Assembly: GCA_022828085.1 (NCBI GenBank)
Contig: JAJEIY010000060.1
Coordinates: forward strand, 53,597-117,596
Source of the DNA: Acidobacteriota bacterium
GTDB lineage: Bacteria > Acidobacteriota > Vicinamibacteria > Marinacidobacterales > Marinacidobacteraceae
Length of the DNA: 64,000 bases
Direction of reading: 5' to 3'
The notes beneath the pieces are model-generated. The model saw only the letters and a program-made list of their open reading frames with translations, made no database searches and was not told the DNA's origin. The position numbers and the translations under genes were made by a program. The first letter of the stretch is position 1, and every line of letters starts with the position of its first letter. This document shows, in pieces, positions 1 through 9,167 of this stretch.

Positions 1-339
1 GACCCGGCTGCCGATCCCGTCGCCGGCTCGCCCTTCGAGCTGGAGATCTCCGGAGACCTCGAACTGGACGACAGCGCCTGGATCGCGGTGCGCGCCGAGG
101 GGCCCCGATCCGTCTGGACCACCGACAGTTCGCTCTTCGCCCATTCCACCCCGGTGTACGTCGTGCTGGACGGCCGCGCGATCGTGGTCGAGGCCGACCG
201 TCAGTACATGGAGGCGATGATCGCGGACTTCGGGGCCGCCATGGCTCGCCGCGACGACTGGCTGAACGACGCGCAACTCGAAACGGTGCTGTACGGCGTC
301 GAGGAGGCGCTTCGCTCACTCCGCCAGCGACCACGCTAG
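1..339 (+). CDS. C-terminal fragment of a CehA/McbA-like metallohydrolase
   Basis: The reading frame is open from the first base and stops with TAG at 337-339, so only about the last 112 residues are present. The tail has a beta-sandwich-like stretch (SAWIAVRAEG, then a segment containing FAHSTPVYV and a final helical region), which resembles the C-terminus of CehA/McbA-family metallohydrolases of the PHP superfamily. The catalytic part would lie upstream of the window. A flavoprotein gene begins 17 nt downstream on the same strand, so the two probably share a transcript. The family call rests on the tail alone and is moderate. Confidence 0.55.
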   Translation, partial: DPAADPVAGSPFELEISGDLELDDSAWIAVRAEGPRSVWTTDSSLFAHSTPVYVVLDGRAIVVEADRQYMEAMIADFGAAMARRDDWLNDAQLETVLYGVEEALRSLRQRPR

Positions 340-356
340 CGGCATCGCGGGACACC

Positions 357-1745
357 GTGTCCCTTCTGGTTGCCGACGTAGCCGTCGTCGGCGGCGGCCC
401 TGCCGGATCGCTGGCGGCCCGCCAGCTCGCCGCCTTCGGTTTCGACGTGGTGCTGGTGCACCAGCCCCGGAGGCAGCGGCAGCACCTCGGCGAGAGCCTG
501 TCGGCCTCGGCGCCGCGCCTGCTGGCGTCCTACGGGCTGGAGTTGCCGCAATCCGTCTATGAGCCGCGGCCATCCCATCACTTCGTTCGCTGGGGCGGGC
601 GTGAAGACCGGATCGCCGCCCAGCCCGCGGCGGGAGAGGGTGAGGGTCAGCGGCTCATCCGCCGCGACCGCCTCGACGACTGGGCGCTCGCCGGGGCCCG
701 GAGCGCTGGAGTGCGCATTGTCGAAGGGTCGGCGACACCCGCCGCGGATGGATTGGTGGTCCGGAAGCAGAACCAGGACGAACGGCGCGTCGCCGCCCGC
801 GCGCTCGTGGACGCTTCGGGCCGGAGCGGGGTCCTGACCCGGCAGGACCGCGACCGGCCCGGCTTCCGCACCACCGCACTGACCGCGCACTTCGCTCCCG
901 GCGAACGGGAAGGAACGCTGATCGAGTCCTTTCCGGACGGCTGGGTCTGGAGCGCCCCGGTGGTCGGCGGCCGCCGGGACGTGACGGTGATGCTCGATGC
1001 GGCCGATGCCGGCAGGCAGGGGGAACGCTTCCGGGAAGCGGTCCGCCAGGTGGATCTCGCCGGGTTGGTCGCCGGCGACCTCCTGACGCCGGTGCGGGCG
1101 GCGGACGTGACGCCGTACCGGCTGCGGTCCACCGCAACCGCTGAGGGCTGCCCGCTGGTCGCCGCCGGCGACGCCGCGAGCGCCCTCGATCCGCTCTCCG
1201 GACTCGGGACCATGAAGGCCATGGATTCGGGGCTCACCACCGCGATCGTCCTCCGCACCGCGCTCGCGCGGCCGCGGGATGCCGAAATCGCTCTCGCGTT
1301 CCACGCCGCAAAGGAACGGGGGCTCGCGCTGGAGGCGGAAGAACGGCTCGGCGGCTTCTACGCCGAGGAAGCGCGTTTCGCCGGGCGCGCCTTCTGGCGG
1401 CGCCGGTCGCGGAAGCGACCGCCGGCTCCCCACCGGCCGCGGCTCCCCGAGGATGGCCTGCTGATGCCGGCCGCGGGCGCCCGGGTCGAAACCCGGGGAG
1501 TCCTGCAAGGCGACTGGATCGTTCCCGCGGACGTGGTGATTCTCCCCGGCCGACTCCGCCCCGCGCACAAGGTCGCGGGCATCGCGCTCGCCGAGCTGTT
1601 TCGGGCGGTGGGCGCGCGGGGAGGGATCCGCCGGACGCTCCGGGAGTTCCCGTCGCCGCAGCCGGCAGTGCGGACCGCGCTCGCCTGGCTGGTCGCGGAG
1701 GGGTTTCTGATCGCCGGCGCTTCGGGCGCCGCCGGCGCGGACTGA
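357..1745 (+). CDS. FAD-dependent oxidoreductase, halogenase/geranylgeranyl-reductase-like
   Basis: A 462-residue flavoprotein starting at a GTG. An N-terminal Rossmann dinucleotide motif (VVGGGPAGS, residues ~9-17) is followed by GESLSASAPRLL, in the place where flavin-dependent halogenases and related monooxygenases have G-E-S. A second FAD-contact motif, GDAASALDPLSGLG, lies near residue 270. These features fit the broad NAD(P)/FAD-dependent oxidoreductase family. The halogenase Lys-containing signature was not seen, so halogenation should not be assumed. The last ~80 residues look like a winged-helix-type appendage (FRAVGARGGIRRTLREF...). It follows the metallohydrolase tail by 17 nt. The substrate is unknown. 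Confidence 0.75.
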   Translation: MSLLVADVAVVGGGPAGSLAARQLAAFGFDVVLVHQPRRQRQHLGESLSASAPRLLASYGLELPQSVYEPRPSHHFVRWGGREDRIAAQPAAGEGEGQRLIRRDRLDDWALAGARSAGVRIVEGSATPAADGLVVRKQNQDERRVAARALVDASGRSGVLTRQDRDRPGFRTTALTAHFAPGEREGTLIESFPDGWVWSAPVVGGRRDVTVMLDAADAGRQGERFREAVRQVDLAGLVAGDLLTPVRAADVTPYRLRSTATAEGCPLVAAGDAASALDPLSGLGTMKAMDSGLTTAIVLRTALARPRDAEIALAFHAAKERGLALEAEERLGGFYAEEARFAGRAFWRRRSRKRPPAPHRPRLPEDGLLMPAAGARVETRGVLQGDWIVPADVVILPGRLRPAHKVAGIALAELFRAVGARGGIRRTLREFPSPQPAVRTALAWLVAEGFLIAGASGAAGAD

Positions 1746-2070
1746 GCGCCCCGACGTCACCGCGATCGGGATACCGATCGGCCGGCCGAGGGTATCCGTC
1801 CCGGCCTTCCTGCGATCGCATTTGGAGTCCGAATCCTCGATGGGATGTCCAGATCATCATCCATTTCGATACATTCAGGACTCTGTATGACGCCAACGAG
1901 ACACATATCCTGGCAAACTGAAAAACAGTGCTCTTGTTGTCGCGTCAGCAGGAGTGGTCTCAGCAGGACGGAGCGCACGTCCGGGTACGTCTCGCTACCT
2001 CGCGGGGTCCGGACGCCGGCCGCGTCCATTCTTGCGAAGCGCCGATGCGCGCGTCCTCCGACGCACCCCG

Positions 2071-2352
2071 CCCGTCATGAAAATGGCGGAAACGGCTTGG
2101 AACGCCGGTCTCCGACCGGCACGCGGCCCAGAGGGCCGCAGGCGACGTGTCGCTGTTTGCTCCCATGGGACGCCGGGACAAGGACGTGCCCTCGCTTCCG
2201 GTCGGCTCCGACGGAGAGAGCCATGCCGCGGGTCGGCGTCACGACGTGCGCGGTGCGGAGCACCGCGCGTGCCGGTCGGAGACCGGCGTTCCAAACCGGC
2301 GGGGCCATCACGGCGCTTGACCGACCCACCGGACTGCATTTTCACAACAAAC
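2071..2352. repeat. Composite palindromic repeat, copy 1 (~282 bp)
   Basis: This segment matches 21598-21879 over its whole length with no net gap and about two dozen mismatches (about 90% identity by my alignment). It is bounded by two inverted arms, around 2094-2126 and 2263-2294, that share a 27-base near-perfect core. Each arm is itself a hairpin: GCCGGTC/GACCGGC with a 3-nt loop. The interior (~135 bp) is conserved between copies but encodes nothing recognisable. The structure resembles a BIME (two REP palindromes in opposite orientation) or a non-autonomous transposable element. It lies between convergent genes. Confidence 0.85.
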
Positions 2353-2470
2353 TCCCCTTGTCCAATGCGCCCAGTGGACTGGACCTGAGCGGGGACGGCG
2401 TTGCGCCATCCCTGTGTCCGGCGCCATGCGGCGGAACAGACAAGGGAGTTTCGCCCGCCGCGCGGGCGAT

Positions 2471-2493
2471 GCCGGTGTGAACACCGGCGCTCC
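2471..2493. repeat. Solitary REP-like palindrome
   Basis: A GCCGGTGT/ACACCGGC hairpin is followed by CGCTCC. It is a diverged single member of the family whose consensus is a GCCGG-type hairpin followed by CGTTCC. It sits 14 nt beyond the stop codon of the GH2 gene, so it could also work as its transcription terminator. Confidence 0.55.
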
Positions 2494-2506
2494 TGGCGCG
2501 CCCCCG

Positions 2507-5395
2507 CTACGGCAAGCGCGGGCGGATCGGCGCTCTTGCCGCCGTGATCTCGACGGCGGCGGACTCGAGCCCCGGCGACTCCGCGGTCAGGCGGATCGTC
2601 CCGGGCTCTCTGGACGCCTGGACGATGACGAGGGCCAACCCGTTGAACGCACGGCGGCTCTCAGCCAGGTCCGGCTCGTGGCTGGACGGATCGCCATTTC
2701 CCACCCCGATGATCTCGCCCGGTCCGTCCACCCGGAACTGAACTCCGTTGCCGGCGGTGGGGACGTTCCGACCCTCCGAATCCACGATCGAGACCTTGAC
2801 CAGCGAGACATCTTCACCGTCCGCATGGATGGCTGACCGGTCCGGCTCCAGCACGATTCCGGCCGGCTCGCCGGTGGTCTCGCGCCGGGTCTCCGCCACC
2901 GCTTCTCCGTCCCGGTAACAGGTCGCCGTGAGCGACCCGGGCTCCCACGGGACCTCCCAGGAGAGGCCCGAGAATGGCTCGCGGTCCTTCCGGCCCCGGC
3001 TGTCCCCGTTGAGGAACAGCTCGACGGCGTCGCAGTTGTTGAAGGACCGGACCTCCACCGTGCCGTCTTCCCGGAGCGGGGGCTCGTTCCAGTGCGGGAA
3101 CAGGTGGACGAACGGGTCCGAGCTCCAGGCGGACCGGTAGTAGTAGTAGTTGTCCTTCGGGAAGGCGCAGGTGTCCATGAAGCCGTACTGGGCAGTGACG
3201 ACCGGCCAGTCGAAGGGGAACGGCTCGCCGCGGTAGTCCATACCGTTCCAGACGAATCCACCCGCTACGTAGCCGGTCCCGGCGATCCGCCCCCACGTCT
3301 CCGCCGCCGAGGTGTCGTAGGAGCTGTGATGGCCCCTCGCTTCGTCGTCCACGTAAACCCCGCGGGTGGTGAGGTCGTAGCCGGTCTCGAGCGCCAGCAT
3401 CGGCCGGTCCGGATTCGCGGCGTGATAGTCGTCGTAGTTGGCCGGATCGAATCCCCTCGCGTCGATGACCTCCGCCAGACTGATGAGATCGCGCTCGGTG
3501 CCGATCTCGTCGGGAGAGGTGGCGCCCGTAAGCGGCCCGACGCTTCCGGTCGTCGGCCGGGTGGGATCGAGCCGCTTGATCGCGGCGTGCATGGCCCGCA
3601 ACTGTTGTCCGGCCACCTCGGGACCCTGCCGCAGCCCCTCGTTGTTCATGCTCCAGCCGATGACGCTCGGATGGTTGCGGTCGCGCCGCACCATGCTCTC
3701 GACGTCACCGATCACGTCGTCCGAGGTGCCCATGTGGCGGTTCTCGACAAGCACCAGCATCCCGAGCCGGTCCGCCGCGTCCAGCACCTCGGCCGCCGGC
3801 GGGTTGTGCGAGGTGCGGATGGCGTTCGCCCCCATCTCCTTCAGCTTCTCGAGCCGGTAGGCGTTGATCCGGTCCGGGAGGGCCACCCCCACCCCCGCGA
3901 AGTCGGTGTGGAGGTTGGCGCCGTTGATCTTCACGTGCTGCCCGTTCAGGAAGAAACCGTCTCCGTCGAAGCGGAACGTCCGCACGCCGACCGGCGTCCC
4001 GGTGCGGTCGGTGACCCGTCCGCCTGCCTCCACGGTGGTCTGCACCGTGTAGAGGTAGGGGTTGTCCAGGGACCAGAGCGTCGGGTTGCCGATCGCCATT
4101 TCCTGGCGGAACTCCAGTTCGCTCCCGGCGGGAACGGCGCCGGCCGTTTCCGCCGTCGCGACCGTGTTTCCCTCCCCGTCGATCAGCGCGATCCGGAGCG
4201 TTCCGTCCGCCGGCTGCGCCCCGTCATTGACGAGCGTGGTCTCGACCTGCACCACGGCCGATCCGTCCGTGACCTCCGGCGTGGTCACGAAGGTTCCCCA
4301 GCGCCCGACGTGCAGCGGGTCGAGCTTCACGAGCCAGACGTGGCGGTAGATGCCCCCGCCCTCGTACCACCAGCCCTCGTCCCAGTCGGCGTCGGCGCGC
4401 ACGGTGACCACGTTCCTCCCGCCGAAGTTCGCGACCTCCGTGATGTCGTAGTGGAACCCGGTGTAGCCGCTCCAGTGGTGCCCCAGCCACTCGCCGTTCA
4501 CCCACACGTCGCTGTTCCGGTAGACCCCGTCGAACTCGAGCCGGATCCGCTTTCCCCGGTCGGCGGCCGGAAGCTCGAACGACCGCCGGTACCAGCCGAC
4601 CCCCTTCGGCTTGTAGCCATGGTCCCGGTCGTACCAGAGTTCGTTGAACCCGGGCCGTTTCCCGCCCGGCTGGTCCGCCCCCCTGGGATCGAACTCCCCG
4701 CCCACCACGAAGTCGTGAGGCACCCTGACTTCCTCCCAACCACTGTCGTCGAAGTCCACCGCCGCGGTCGCGACGGAGCGCATCGCCGCGTCGTCCCGCC
4801 AGAAGGCGGGGCGGTTGTAGTACGAGGCTCCCGCGATGCCCCCGGGACCACCGGTGTTCTCCACCAGTACGGCCAGCGCATTGGGCCCGCCCAGGTTCCA
4901 CGCCTGACCGGAGTCCAGGGTGACCTCGAACGGCGCTCCGGCCCCTGCGTGGTACACGAGCCGGTGGCCGTTCAGGTACACGGTGGCGTTGTCGTCCACC
5001 GACTGGAAGTAGATCCGGGGCCGGCCGGTCGGGCCCGGCGGCAGCGCGCCGAGTTCCGCCCGGAACCATGCGCGTCCCGGCTGTCCCGCGAACACGTCGT
5101 CGCCCGGCGCCGCGTCCCGCCAGCCGGAGAGGTCGAGCCCCGGCGCCGCCATCGTTTCCGCTTCGGCTTCGCCCGCCTCGCTCATCCGGAAGCGCCACGT
5201 CTCGACCGTGTTTCCCCGGGGCAGCGGCGCGAACCCTTCCGCCCGGCCCCGGAAGAAGCGCCACCCGTCGTCCATCAGGAGCCGCGTTCGCGGCCCGGGA
5301 TCGGGTGGAGCGCAGGCGACGCCCACGGCGAGGGCCGACGCGAGGCTCACCGGCAGCCAACGAACCGATGGCGTGCGACGTTTCCCCTGCCTCAT
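2507..5395 (-). CDS. Glycoside hydrolase family 2 lipoprotein (beta-galactosidase-like)
   Basis: About 962 residues. I chose the ATG at 5395 because GGAGG lies 8 nt upstream; a GTG 15 nt earlier is also open. The leader ends in LAVGVAC (Cys28), a lipobox, so the enzyme is probably membrane-anchored. Domains: an extra jelly-roll-like carbohydrate-binding region (~55-200), the usual GH2 sugar-binding domain (~215-360), an immunoglobulin-like domain (~365-475), a TIM barrel, a DUF4982-like domain and a C-terminal Ig-like domain. The acid/base Glu lies in WSMNNEG (about residue 586) and the nucleophile Glu in MLALETGYD (about residue 670). It probably releases terminal beta-linked sugars outside the inner membrane. 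Substrate specificity cannot be read. Confidence 0.9.
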   Translation of the reverse strand: MRQGKRRTPSVRWLPVSLASALAVGVACAPPDPGPRTRLLMDDGWRFFRGRAEGFAPLPRGNTVETWRFRMSEAGEAEAETMAAPGLDLSGWRDAAPGDDVFAGQPGRAWFRAELGALPPGPTGRPRIYFQSVDDNATVYLNGHRLVYHAGAGAPFEVTLDSGQAWNLGGPNALAVLVENTGGPGGIAGASYYNRPAFWRDDAAMRSVATAAVDFDDSGWEEVRVPHDFVVGGEFDPRGADQPGGKRPGFNELWYDRDHGYKPKGVGWYRRSFELPAADRGKRIRLEFDGVYRNSDVWVNGEWLGHHWSGYTGFHYDITEVANFGGRNVVTVRADADWDEGWWYEGGGIYRHVWLVKLDPLHVGRWGTFVTTPEVTDGSAVVQVETTLVNDGAQPADGTLRIALIDGEGNTVATAETAGAVPAGSELEFRQEMAIGNPTLWSLDNPYLYTVQTTVEAGGRVTDRTGTPVGVRTFRFDGDGFFLNGQHVKINGANLHTDFAGVGVALPDRINAYRLEKLKEMGANAIRTSHNPPAAEVLDAADRLGMLVLVENRHMGTSDDVIGDVESMVRRDRNHPSVIGWSMNNEGLRQGPEVAGQQLRAMHAAIKRLDPTRPTTGSVGPLTGATSPDEIGTERDLISLAEVIDARGFDPANYDDYHAANPDRPMLALETGYDLTTRGVYVDDEARGHHSSYDTSAAETWGRIAGTGYVAGGFVWNGMDYRGEPFPFDWPVVTAQYGFMDTCAFPKDNYYYYRSAWSSDPFVHLFPHWNEPPLREDGTVEVRSFNNCDAVELFLNGDSRGRKDREPFSGLSWEVPWEPGSLTATCYRDGEAVAETRRETTGEPAGIVLEPDRSAIHADGEDVSLVKVSIVDSEGRNVPTAGNGVQFRVDGPGEIIGVGNGDPSSHEPDLAESRRAFNGLALVIVQASREPGTIRLTAESPGLESAAVEITAARAPIRPRLP

Positions 5396-5537
5396 TCCGG
5401 TCGCCTCCACCGAAACGACTATGGAGGTGGGCCGCAGTTCCGCGCAAATGCGTTACCGGTGCGGCCGGTCGCCGCGGACGCGGCGCTCCGTTCCCTGCGT
5501 GCCGCGAAGATGTACGGCGATGTGCGGTTTCTCTCCG

Positions 5538-5897
5538 CTATCGCGCAGCGATGCCGGCCGGAGGCCGCCGCTCCGAGGCCGAGGCGACCGAATCGACCAC
5601 CCACGCCAGATAGTCCGGGGCGCCCGCGCCAACCTCGAACGCGAGGAATTCGGGGGTGTCGTAGGGGTGGAGTTCAAGCACCCGCGTCTTCAGTGGGGCG
5701 ACGCCCGCCTCCGTGGTCTTGATGAGGAGGAGAACTTCCTCGTCGCGCGCGACCTTGCCCTCCCATCGGTAGATGGAAGCAACCGGGCCGAGCACGTTGA
5801 CACATGCGGCGAGACGTTCCTCCACGAGCGTCTCTGCCAGTTGCCCGGCCTGCTCCCGGCTCGACAGGGTCGTCAGCGCGATCCAGCAGTCGACCAT
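5538..5897 (-). CDS. cutA: CutA1 divalent-cation tolerance protein
   Basis: The 119-residue product has the full length and hallmarks of CutA: an N-terminal strand with a Ser/Arg-rich loop, EERLAACVNV, IYRWEGKV and HPYDTPEFLAFEV near the C-terminus. CutA proteins form very stable trimers and bind divalent metals such as copper. Their physiological role is still debated. It lies 28 nt downstream of the heme-oxygenase gene on the same strand, at the end of a run of metal-related genes. Confidence 0.93.
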   Translation of the reverse strand: MVDCWIALTTLSSREQAGQLAETLVEERLAACVNVLGPVASIYRWEGKVARDEEVLLLIKTTEAGVAPLKTRVLELHPYDTPEFLAFEVGAGAPDYLAWVVDSVASASERRPPAGIAAR

Positions 5898-5925
5898 CGG
5901 ATCCCGGATTTCGTCTCCCGGCGCC

Positions 5926-6555
5926 TCAGGCCGCTACCGCGTCCGCGGCCTGGGCCTCGCTGGCCAGCGTTCCCGCCAGCGTGAACGTCTCCCGCGCGGC
6001 GCGGACCGCCGCCTCGGGATCGGAAAGCGTCGCACCCATCCTGTCGATCGCGCTCCGCAACTCCTTCCAGCGGGCCCGCTGATCGTGGCCGTAGGGATCG
6101 AAGTAACGCAGGCACTCGGCCAGTTCCGGACGGTTCTCCACCAGCGCGCGGCGGATGAAACGGTTGCCGTTCATGGAGCCTTCGATCACGTAGAAGGCCG
6201 CGAGAGTCGCTTCCGGAGTCCAGTGCGCGCCGCCCAATGCGCCGGCGAACTCCAGGACGGCCCGGGAGGGCCGTTCACGAGGTCCGCCACCGAGGTCCTC
6301 CAGATCGCGGGCCAGCCTCCGGGCGTGGCCACCCATGGCTTGGGCGAAGTCGCGCCATTCCGGCCCCTGGGCGAGGAGGCGCGCGTGGATCAGGCGGACG
6401 AGATCGAGCATCGCGGACTGGTGCGCGGCGAGCGCCGTGCGGGAAACCTCGCCGCGGACCAGGCCGCGCTGGAAGACGTGGTTCTCCGCCGCGGCGTGCT
6501 GGTCGGCGGTCCCCGCCTTGAGGCGATCCGCGAGTCCATCGGACACGGCCGGCAC
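5926..6555 (-). CDS. Biliverdin-producing heme oxygenase
   Basis: 209 residues, typical for bacterial heme oxygenases. The expected proximal heme ligand is His20 in TADQHAAAE. The distal helix contains YVIEGSMNGNRFI, matching the glycine-rich stretch over the heme. The family cleaves heme to biliverdin, CO and ferrous iron with electrons from a partner reductase, which is not visible nearby. The start is a GTG 7 nt after the stop of a small membrane protein, so translation is probably coupled. With the VIT1-type transporter upstream and CutA downstream, iron recovery from heme is the likely role. Confidence 0.88.
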   Translation of the reverse strand: MPAVSDGLADRLKAGTADQHAAAENHVFQRGLVRGEVSRTALAAHQSAMLDLVRLIHARLLAQGPEWRDFAQAMGGHARRLARDLEDLGGGPRERPSRAVLEFAGALGGAHWTPEATLAAFYVIEGSMNGNRFIRRALVENRPELAECLRYFDPYGHDQRARWKELRSAIDRMGATLSDPEAAVRAARETFTLAGTLASEAQAADAVAA

Positions 6556-6562
6556 CGCGTAG

Positions 6563-6715
6563 TTACCGCATGACGGCCCACGCCGCCGCGGCCGCCACCC
6601 CGAGCCAGACGAGGCCCTTGATCAGGAAGAAGAGGAATGCCGCGCCGGCGATCTTCTTGACGATGGGGCGATTCGCGCCCGGGAGGCGATGCCAGAAACT
6701 GGTATTGGTTTTCAT
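6563..6715 (-). CDS. Small membrane protein (50 aa)
   Basis: The ATG at 6715 gives a 50-residue product beginning MKTNTSFWHRLPG, followed by a basic patch and one long hydrophobic segment or hairpin (AGAAFLFFLIKGLVWLGVAA) to the C-terminus. The frame is open further upstream, but that part lacks protein character and runs toward the preceding gene. It sits between the serine hydrolase (43 nt upstream) and heme oxygenase (7 nt downstream), so it is probably in the same transcript. No family recognised. Confidence 0.6.
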   Translation of the reverse strand: MKTNTSFWHRLPGANRPIVKKIAGAAFLFFLIKGLVWLGVAAAAAWAVMR

Positions 6716-6758
6716 TTTCGCGCGCGCAGGATAGGAAGCAACGACGGTCCCGTCAAGG

Positions 6759-8291
6759 CTACTCCGCGACGCGGCGGAACCGCGTTTCACCGAGCGAAAG
6801 GGCGGCGGGGTTCCCGGCGGGGTCGAGGTCAAAGGTCACGAGCAGCTCGCCGCGCCAGCGGGCGTCCCAGGCCACCCGGAAGGTCTCGTGGCTGAAGTGG
6901 GTGAGCGGCCCCTGAAGACCGGGGCCGTACTCGAGGCGGAGGCCTTCCTCCGCGGTGCGGACCACGATCTCGCCTCCCACCTCGTGGCGGTAGGCCCCGG
7001 CGTACGCAGACGGCTCGAGGTGGGACCGGGAGCCCTCCCCCCGCGCCGCCTGGAGCGCGGCGAGCGCCTTCTCCTGCGCTGCGGCCAGATCGTCGTAGAG
7101 CGTCTTGAGTTCTGAACTCCAATCCCGGAAGGGCTTTCCCAGCAGGGCATCGAGACCCCGCAGCATCAGCGCGTGCCGCACTTCCACGTGGTCGCGGTTG
7201 CCGAGGACATAGACGCCGATTCCCTCGTCCCGGATCAGGCCGGCGATGGCCACCATCCCGTCGATGCTCCCGGTGTGGAAATCGAGAGCCTCTCCGTCGT
7301 AGTCCTGCTGGAACCAGCCGAGGCCGTAGGTCACCCACTTGGGCTTCGTCAGCCCTTGGGTGGGGTAGAAGCCGGCCCGGTCCACGAGCGACTGGGGACG
7401 GAACATCTCCTCGACCACCGCTTCGCTGAGGATGCGCGTCCCGTCGGCCGCCACTCCGGATGCGAGGAGCATGCGCAGCCAGAGCGACATCTCGCGCACG
7501 GAACTCCAGACCGATCCCGCCGCGGCCACCGAGTCCACCGGCGCGTTTTCGATCACCACCGTCTCGCTGTCCACGACGTGATGGGGCGAGGCGACGTTGC
7601 CGCGGCCGCGGGTGAGCGCGAGCAGGGGCACCGTTCGGTCCATCCCCAGCCGGTCGAAGATGCGCGAGTCCACGAAGTCATGCCACGGCATGCCCGAGAC
7701 GCGCTTCACGACCTCGCCGGCGGTCGCGTACATCACGTTCTGGTAGATGAACCCCGACCGCATCGAGTAGGCGGGCTCGACGTGGCGAAGCCGCGACAGC
7801 ATCTCGTCCATGCCGGTGTCCTGGCCGTACCAGAAGAGGTCGGTGTTCGGGAGGCCGCCACGGTGCGTCAGGAGGTCCCGCACGGTCATCGCCTCGCTGA
7901 CCCAGGGATCTCCAACCGCGAACTCGGGGATGTGACGGCGGACCGGGTCGTCCCAGTCGAGCTTCCCCTCATCCACGAGGACGCCGAGCGTCGCCGCCGT
8001 CATGGCCTTGGTGGTCGAGCCGATCGAGAACAGGGTGTCAGGGTCCACGGCCTCCGGTCTGCCGAGTTCCAGGACGCCGTAGCCCCGGGCGAACAGCAGT
8101 TCCTGCCCCCGGATGACGGCGACCGCGAGACCGGTTGCCTCCCAGTCCGCAACGGCCTGCTCGACGTAGGCGTGGAACGCTTCGGCGTCGAAATCCTGGA
8201 ATGCCGAGACCGGAGCCGACCACAGCGCCGCGGCGAGCAACAGGGCCGCCGGACGCTGCGAGCCGCCGCCCGGGATCACGATGTGGGGCAT
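6759..8291 (-). CDS. Exported serine beta-lactamase/PBP-like hydrolase
   Basis: 510 residues from the ATG at 8291, which overlaps the end of the preceding lipoprotein gene by 16 nt. A signal peptide ends near Ala30 (PVSA). Class C beta-lactamase/esterase motifs are present in order: S92-T-T-K95, YQN in SGFIYQNVMYATAG, and HTG in LDFHTGSIDG. The C-terminal ~100 residues resemble the DUF3471-type beta-barrel found in many environmental members. Such proteins are usually D-amino-acid peptidases or esterases, and resistance to beta-lactams should not be inferred. Confidence 0.88.
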   Translation of the reverse strand: MPHIVIPGGGSQRPAALLLAAALWSAPVSAFQDFDAEAFHAYVEQAVADWEATGLAVAVIRGQELLFARGYGVLELGRPEAVDPDTLFSIGSTTKAMTAATLGVLVDEGKLDWDDPVRRHIPEFAVGDPWVSEAMTVRDLLTHRGGLPNTDLFWYGQDTGMDEMLSRLRHVEPAYSMRSGFIYQNVMYATAGEVVKRVSGMPWHDFVDSRIFDRLGMDRTVPLLALTRGRGNVASPHHVVDSETVVIENAPVDSVAAAGSVWSSVREMSLWLRMLLASGVAADGTRILSEAVVEEMFRPQSLVDRAGFYPTQGLTKPKWVTYGLGWFQQDYDGEALDFHTGSIDGMVAIAGLIRDEGIGVYVLGNRDHVEVRHALMLRGLDALLGKPFRDWSSELKTLYDDLAAAQEKALAALQAARGEGSRSHLEPSAYAGAYRHEVGGEIVVRTAEEGLRLEYGPGLQGPLTHFSHETFRVAWDARWRGELLVTFDLDPAGNPAALSLGETRFRRVAE

Positions 8292-9160
8292 CCGTCCTCG
8301 TGCGGCAGCAGGGAACGGGCGAGGATCTGGTGAAGGGCGCCGTGGTAGTCCCACCGCGTTCCATGATTGGCGTCCGCGAAGATCTCGAGGAGACCCGCGG
8401 CAACCTGTCCCTCGTACACCCGGCACTCGAAGCCCTCGGCATCCTCGTCTCCGGGCGGCGGGTCCGGAAGTGGCCAGGGCCGCTCGTTCAGCACCGACGG
8501 CTCGGGCGGCATCGGACCCTCGCTGACGTACACCTGCACGCGCTCCCCGAGGTAGACCTCGGCCGCGGTGTCGGCAGTCGCCTGATCGAGGCGCTGCATC
8601 AGTTCGCGGACCGCGATCACCCGGGGATCGGTGTGCGATATCGAGCCCAGGGCCTCGATGCGGAGCAGATGCGAACCCTGCCGGTCGCGCAGCACCACCT
8701 CGTAGGTCGGCGCGTCGGCGATCACGGGACCCGTGGTGGGCTGGGGAATGTTCACCTCCCCGAGCTGGGAGATCCCGGTCGCCGCGGTCGCCTCGATGAT
8801 CGCCGCCAGATCCTCCGCGGAGAGCCGCCCCACCTGGATGTTCGGCAGCAGCGGGCCGGGAAAGATCTGGATGGTCGGCCCCTCGTTATAGAGCTCGCCC
8901 CCGACGGTCACCGCGTAGCGGGGCGGCCGTCCCAGCGAGTATTCGATGGGAACGAAACCCGGGCCCTCCCAGACTTCCAGGAAGAAATGTCCGGGGTCGC
9001 CGGGAAGATCGAGCGTGTTCGGCGGCGGCCCGACCGGGGGCGGCTCCGGAGGCGGCGGCGCCGTGGGCGCGGGAGCGTCATCCGATCCGCATCCCGTGGC
9101 GAGCGCCAGCAGGAGCGTAAGGGCGGCGAGCGCCGCACCAGACGCTCGTCCCCTGAACAT
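8276..9160 (-). CDS. Hypothetical lipoprotein, proline-rich linker
   Basis: 294 residues from the ATG at 9160, which has GAGGG just upstream overlapping the stop of the VIT1-type gene. The leader ends LALATGC (Cys24), a good lipobox, followed by a Pro/Ala-rich linker (~25-50). The remainder is a soluble alpha/beta domain with LEVWEGPGFVPIEYSLG and VVLRDRQGSHLLRIEALG. I do not recognise the family. The 3' end overlaps the serine-hydrolase start by 16 nt, so the two are translationally coupled. Confidence 0.7.
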   Translation of the reverse strand: MFRGRASGAALAALTLLLALATGCGSDDAPAPTAPPPPEPPPVGPPPNTLDLPGDPGHFFLEVWEGPGFVPIEYSLGRPPRYAVTVGGELYNEGPTIQIFPGPLLPNIQVGRLSAEDLAAIIEATAATGISQLGEVNIPQPTTGPVIADAPTYEVVLRDRQGSHLLRIEALGSISHTDPRVIAVRELMQRLDQATADTAAEVYLGERVQVYVSEGPMPPEPSVLNERPWPLPDPPPGDEDAEGFECRVYEGQVAAGLLEIFADANHGTRWDYHGALHQILARSLLPHEDGCPTS

Positions 9161-9167
9161 GACGCCC

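Larger units (their letters stand above)
1746..2506. other. 761-nt gene-free region with repeats
   Basis: No credible gene is visible on either strand. Open frames here have arginine/glycine/proline-rich, low-complexity translations and arise from the palindromic repeats listed separately. A stretch near 1830-1945 is noticeably less GC-rich than its surroundings, but I could not identify a promoter, riboswitch or tRNA in it. The flanking genes converge (flavoprotein + and GH2 gene -), so this is a 3'-3' spacer. Confidence 0.6.

Noticed and set aside
357..1745. Flavin-dependent halogenase
   Set aside because: The FAD motifs fit, but the halogenase-specific active-site Lys and W-x-W-x-I-P motif were not found, so only the broad flavoprotein call is made.
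1845..2480. Several overlapping open frames in the gene-free region
   Set aside because: They are generated by the palindromic repeat; the same peptide strings recur at the other repeat copy and have no protein character.
3092..5722. 876-codon open frame on the plus strand
   Set aside because: Opposite strand of the GH2 gene, which has catalytic motifs and a ribosome site; this frame also runs into the CutA gene.
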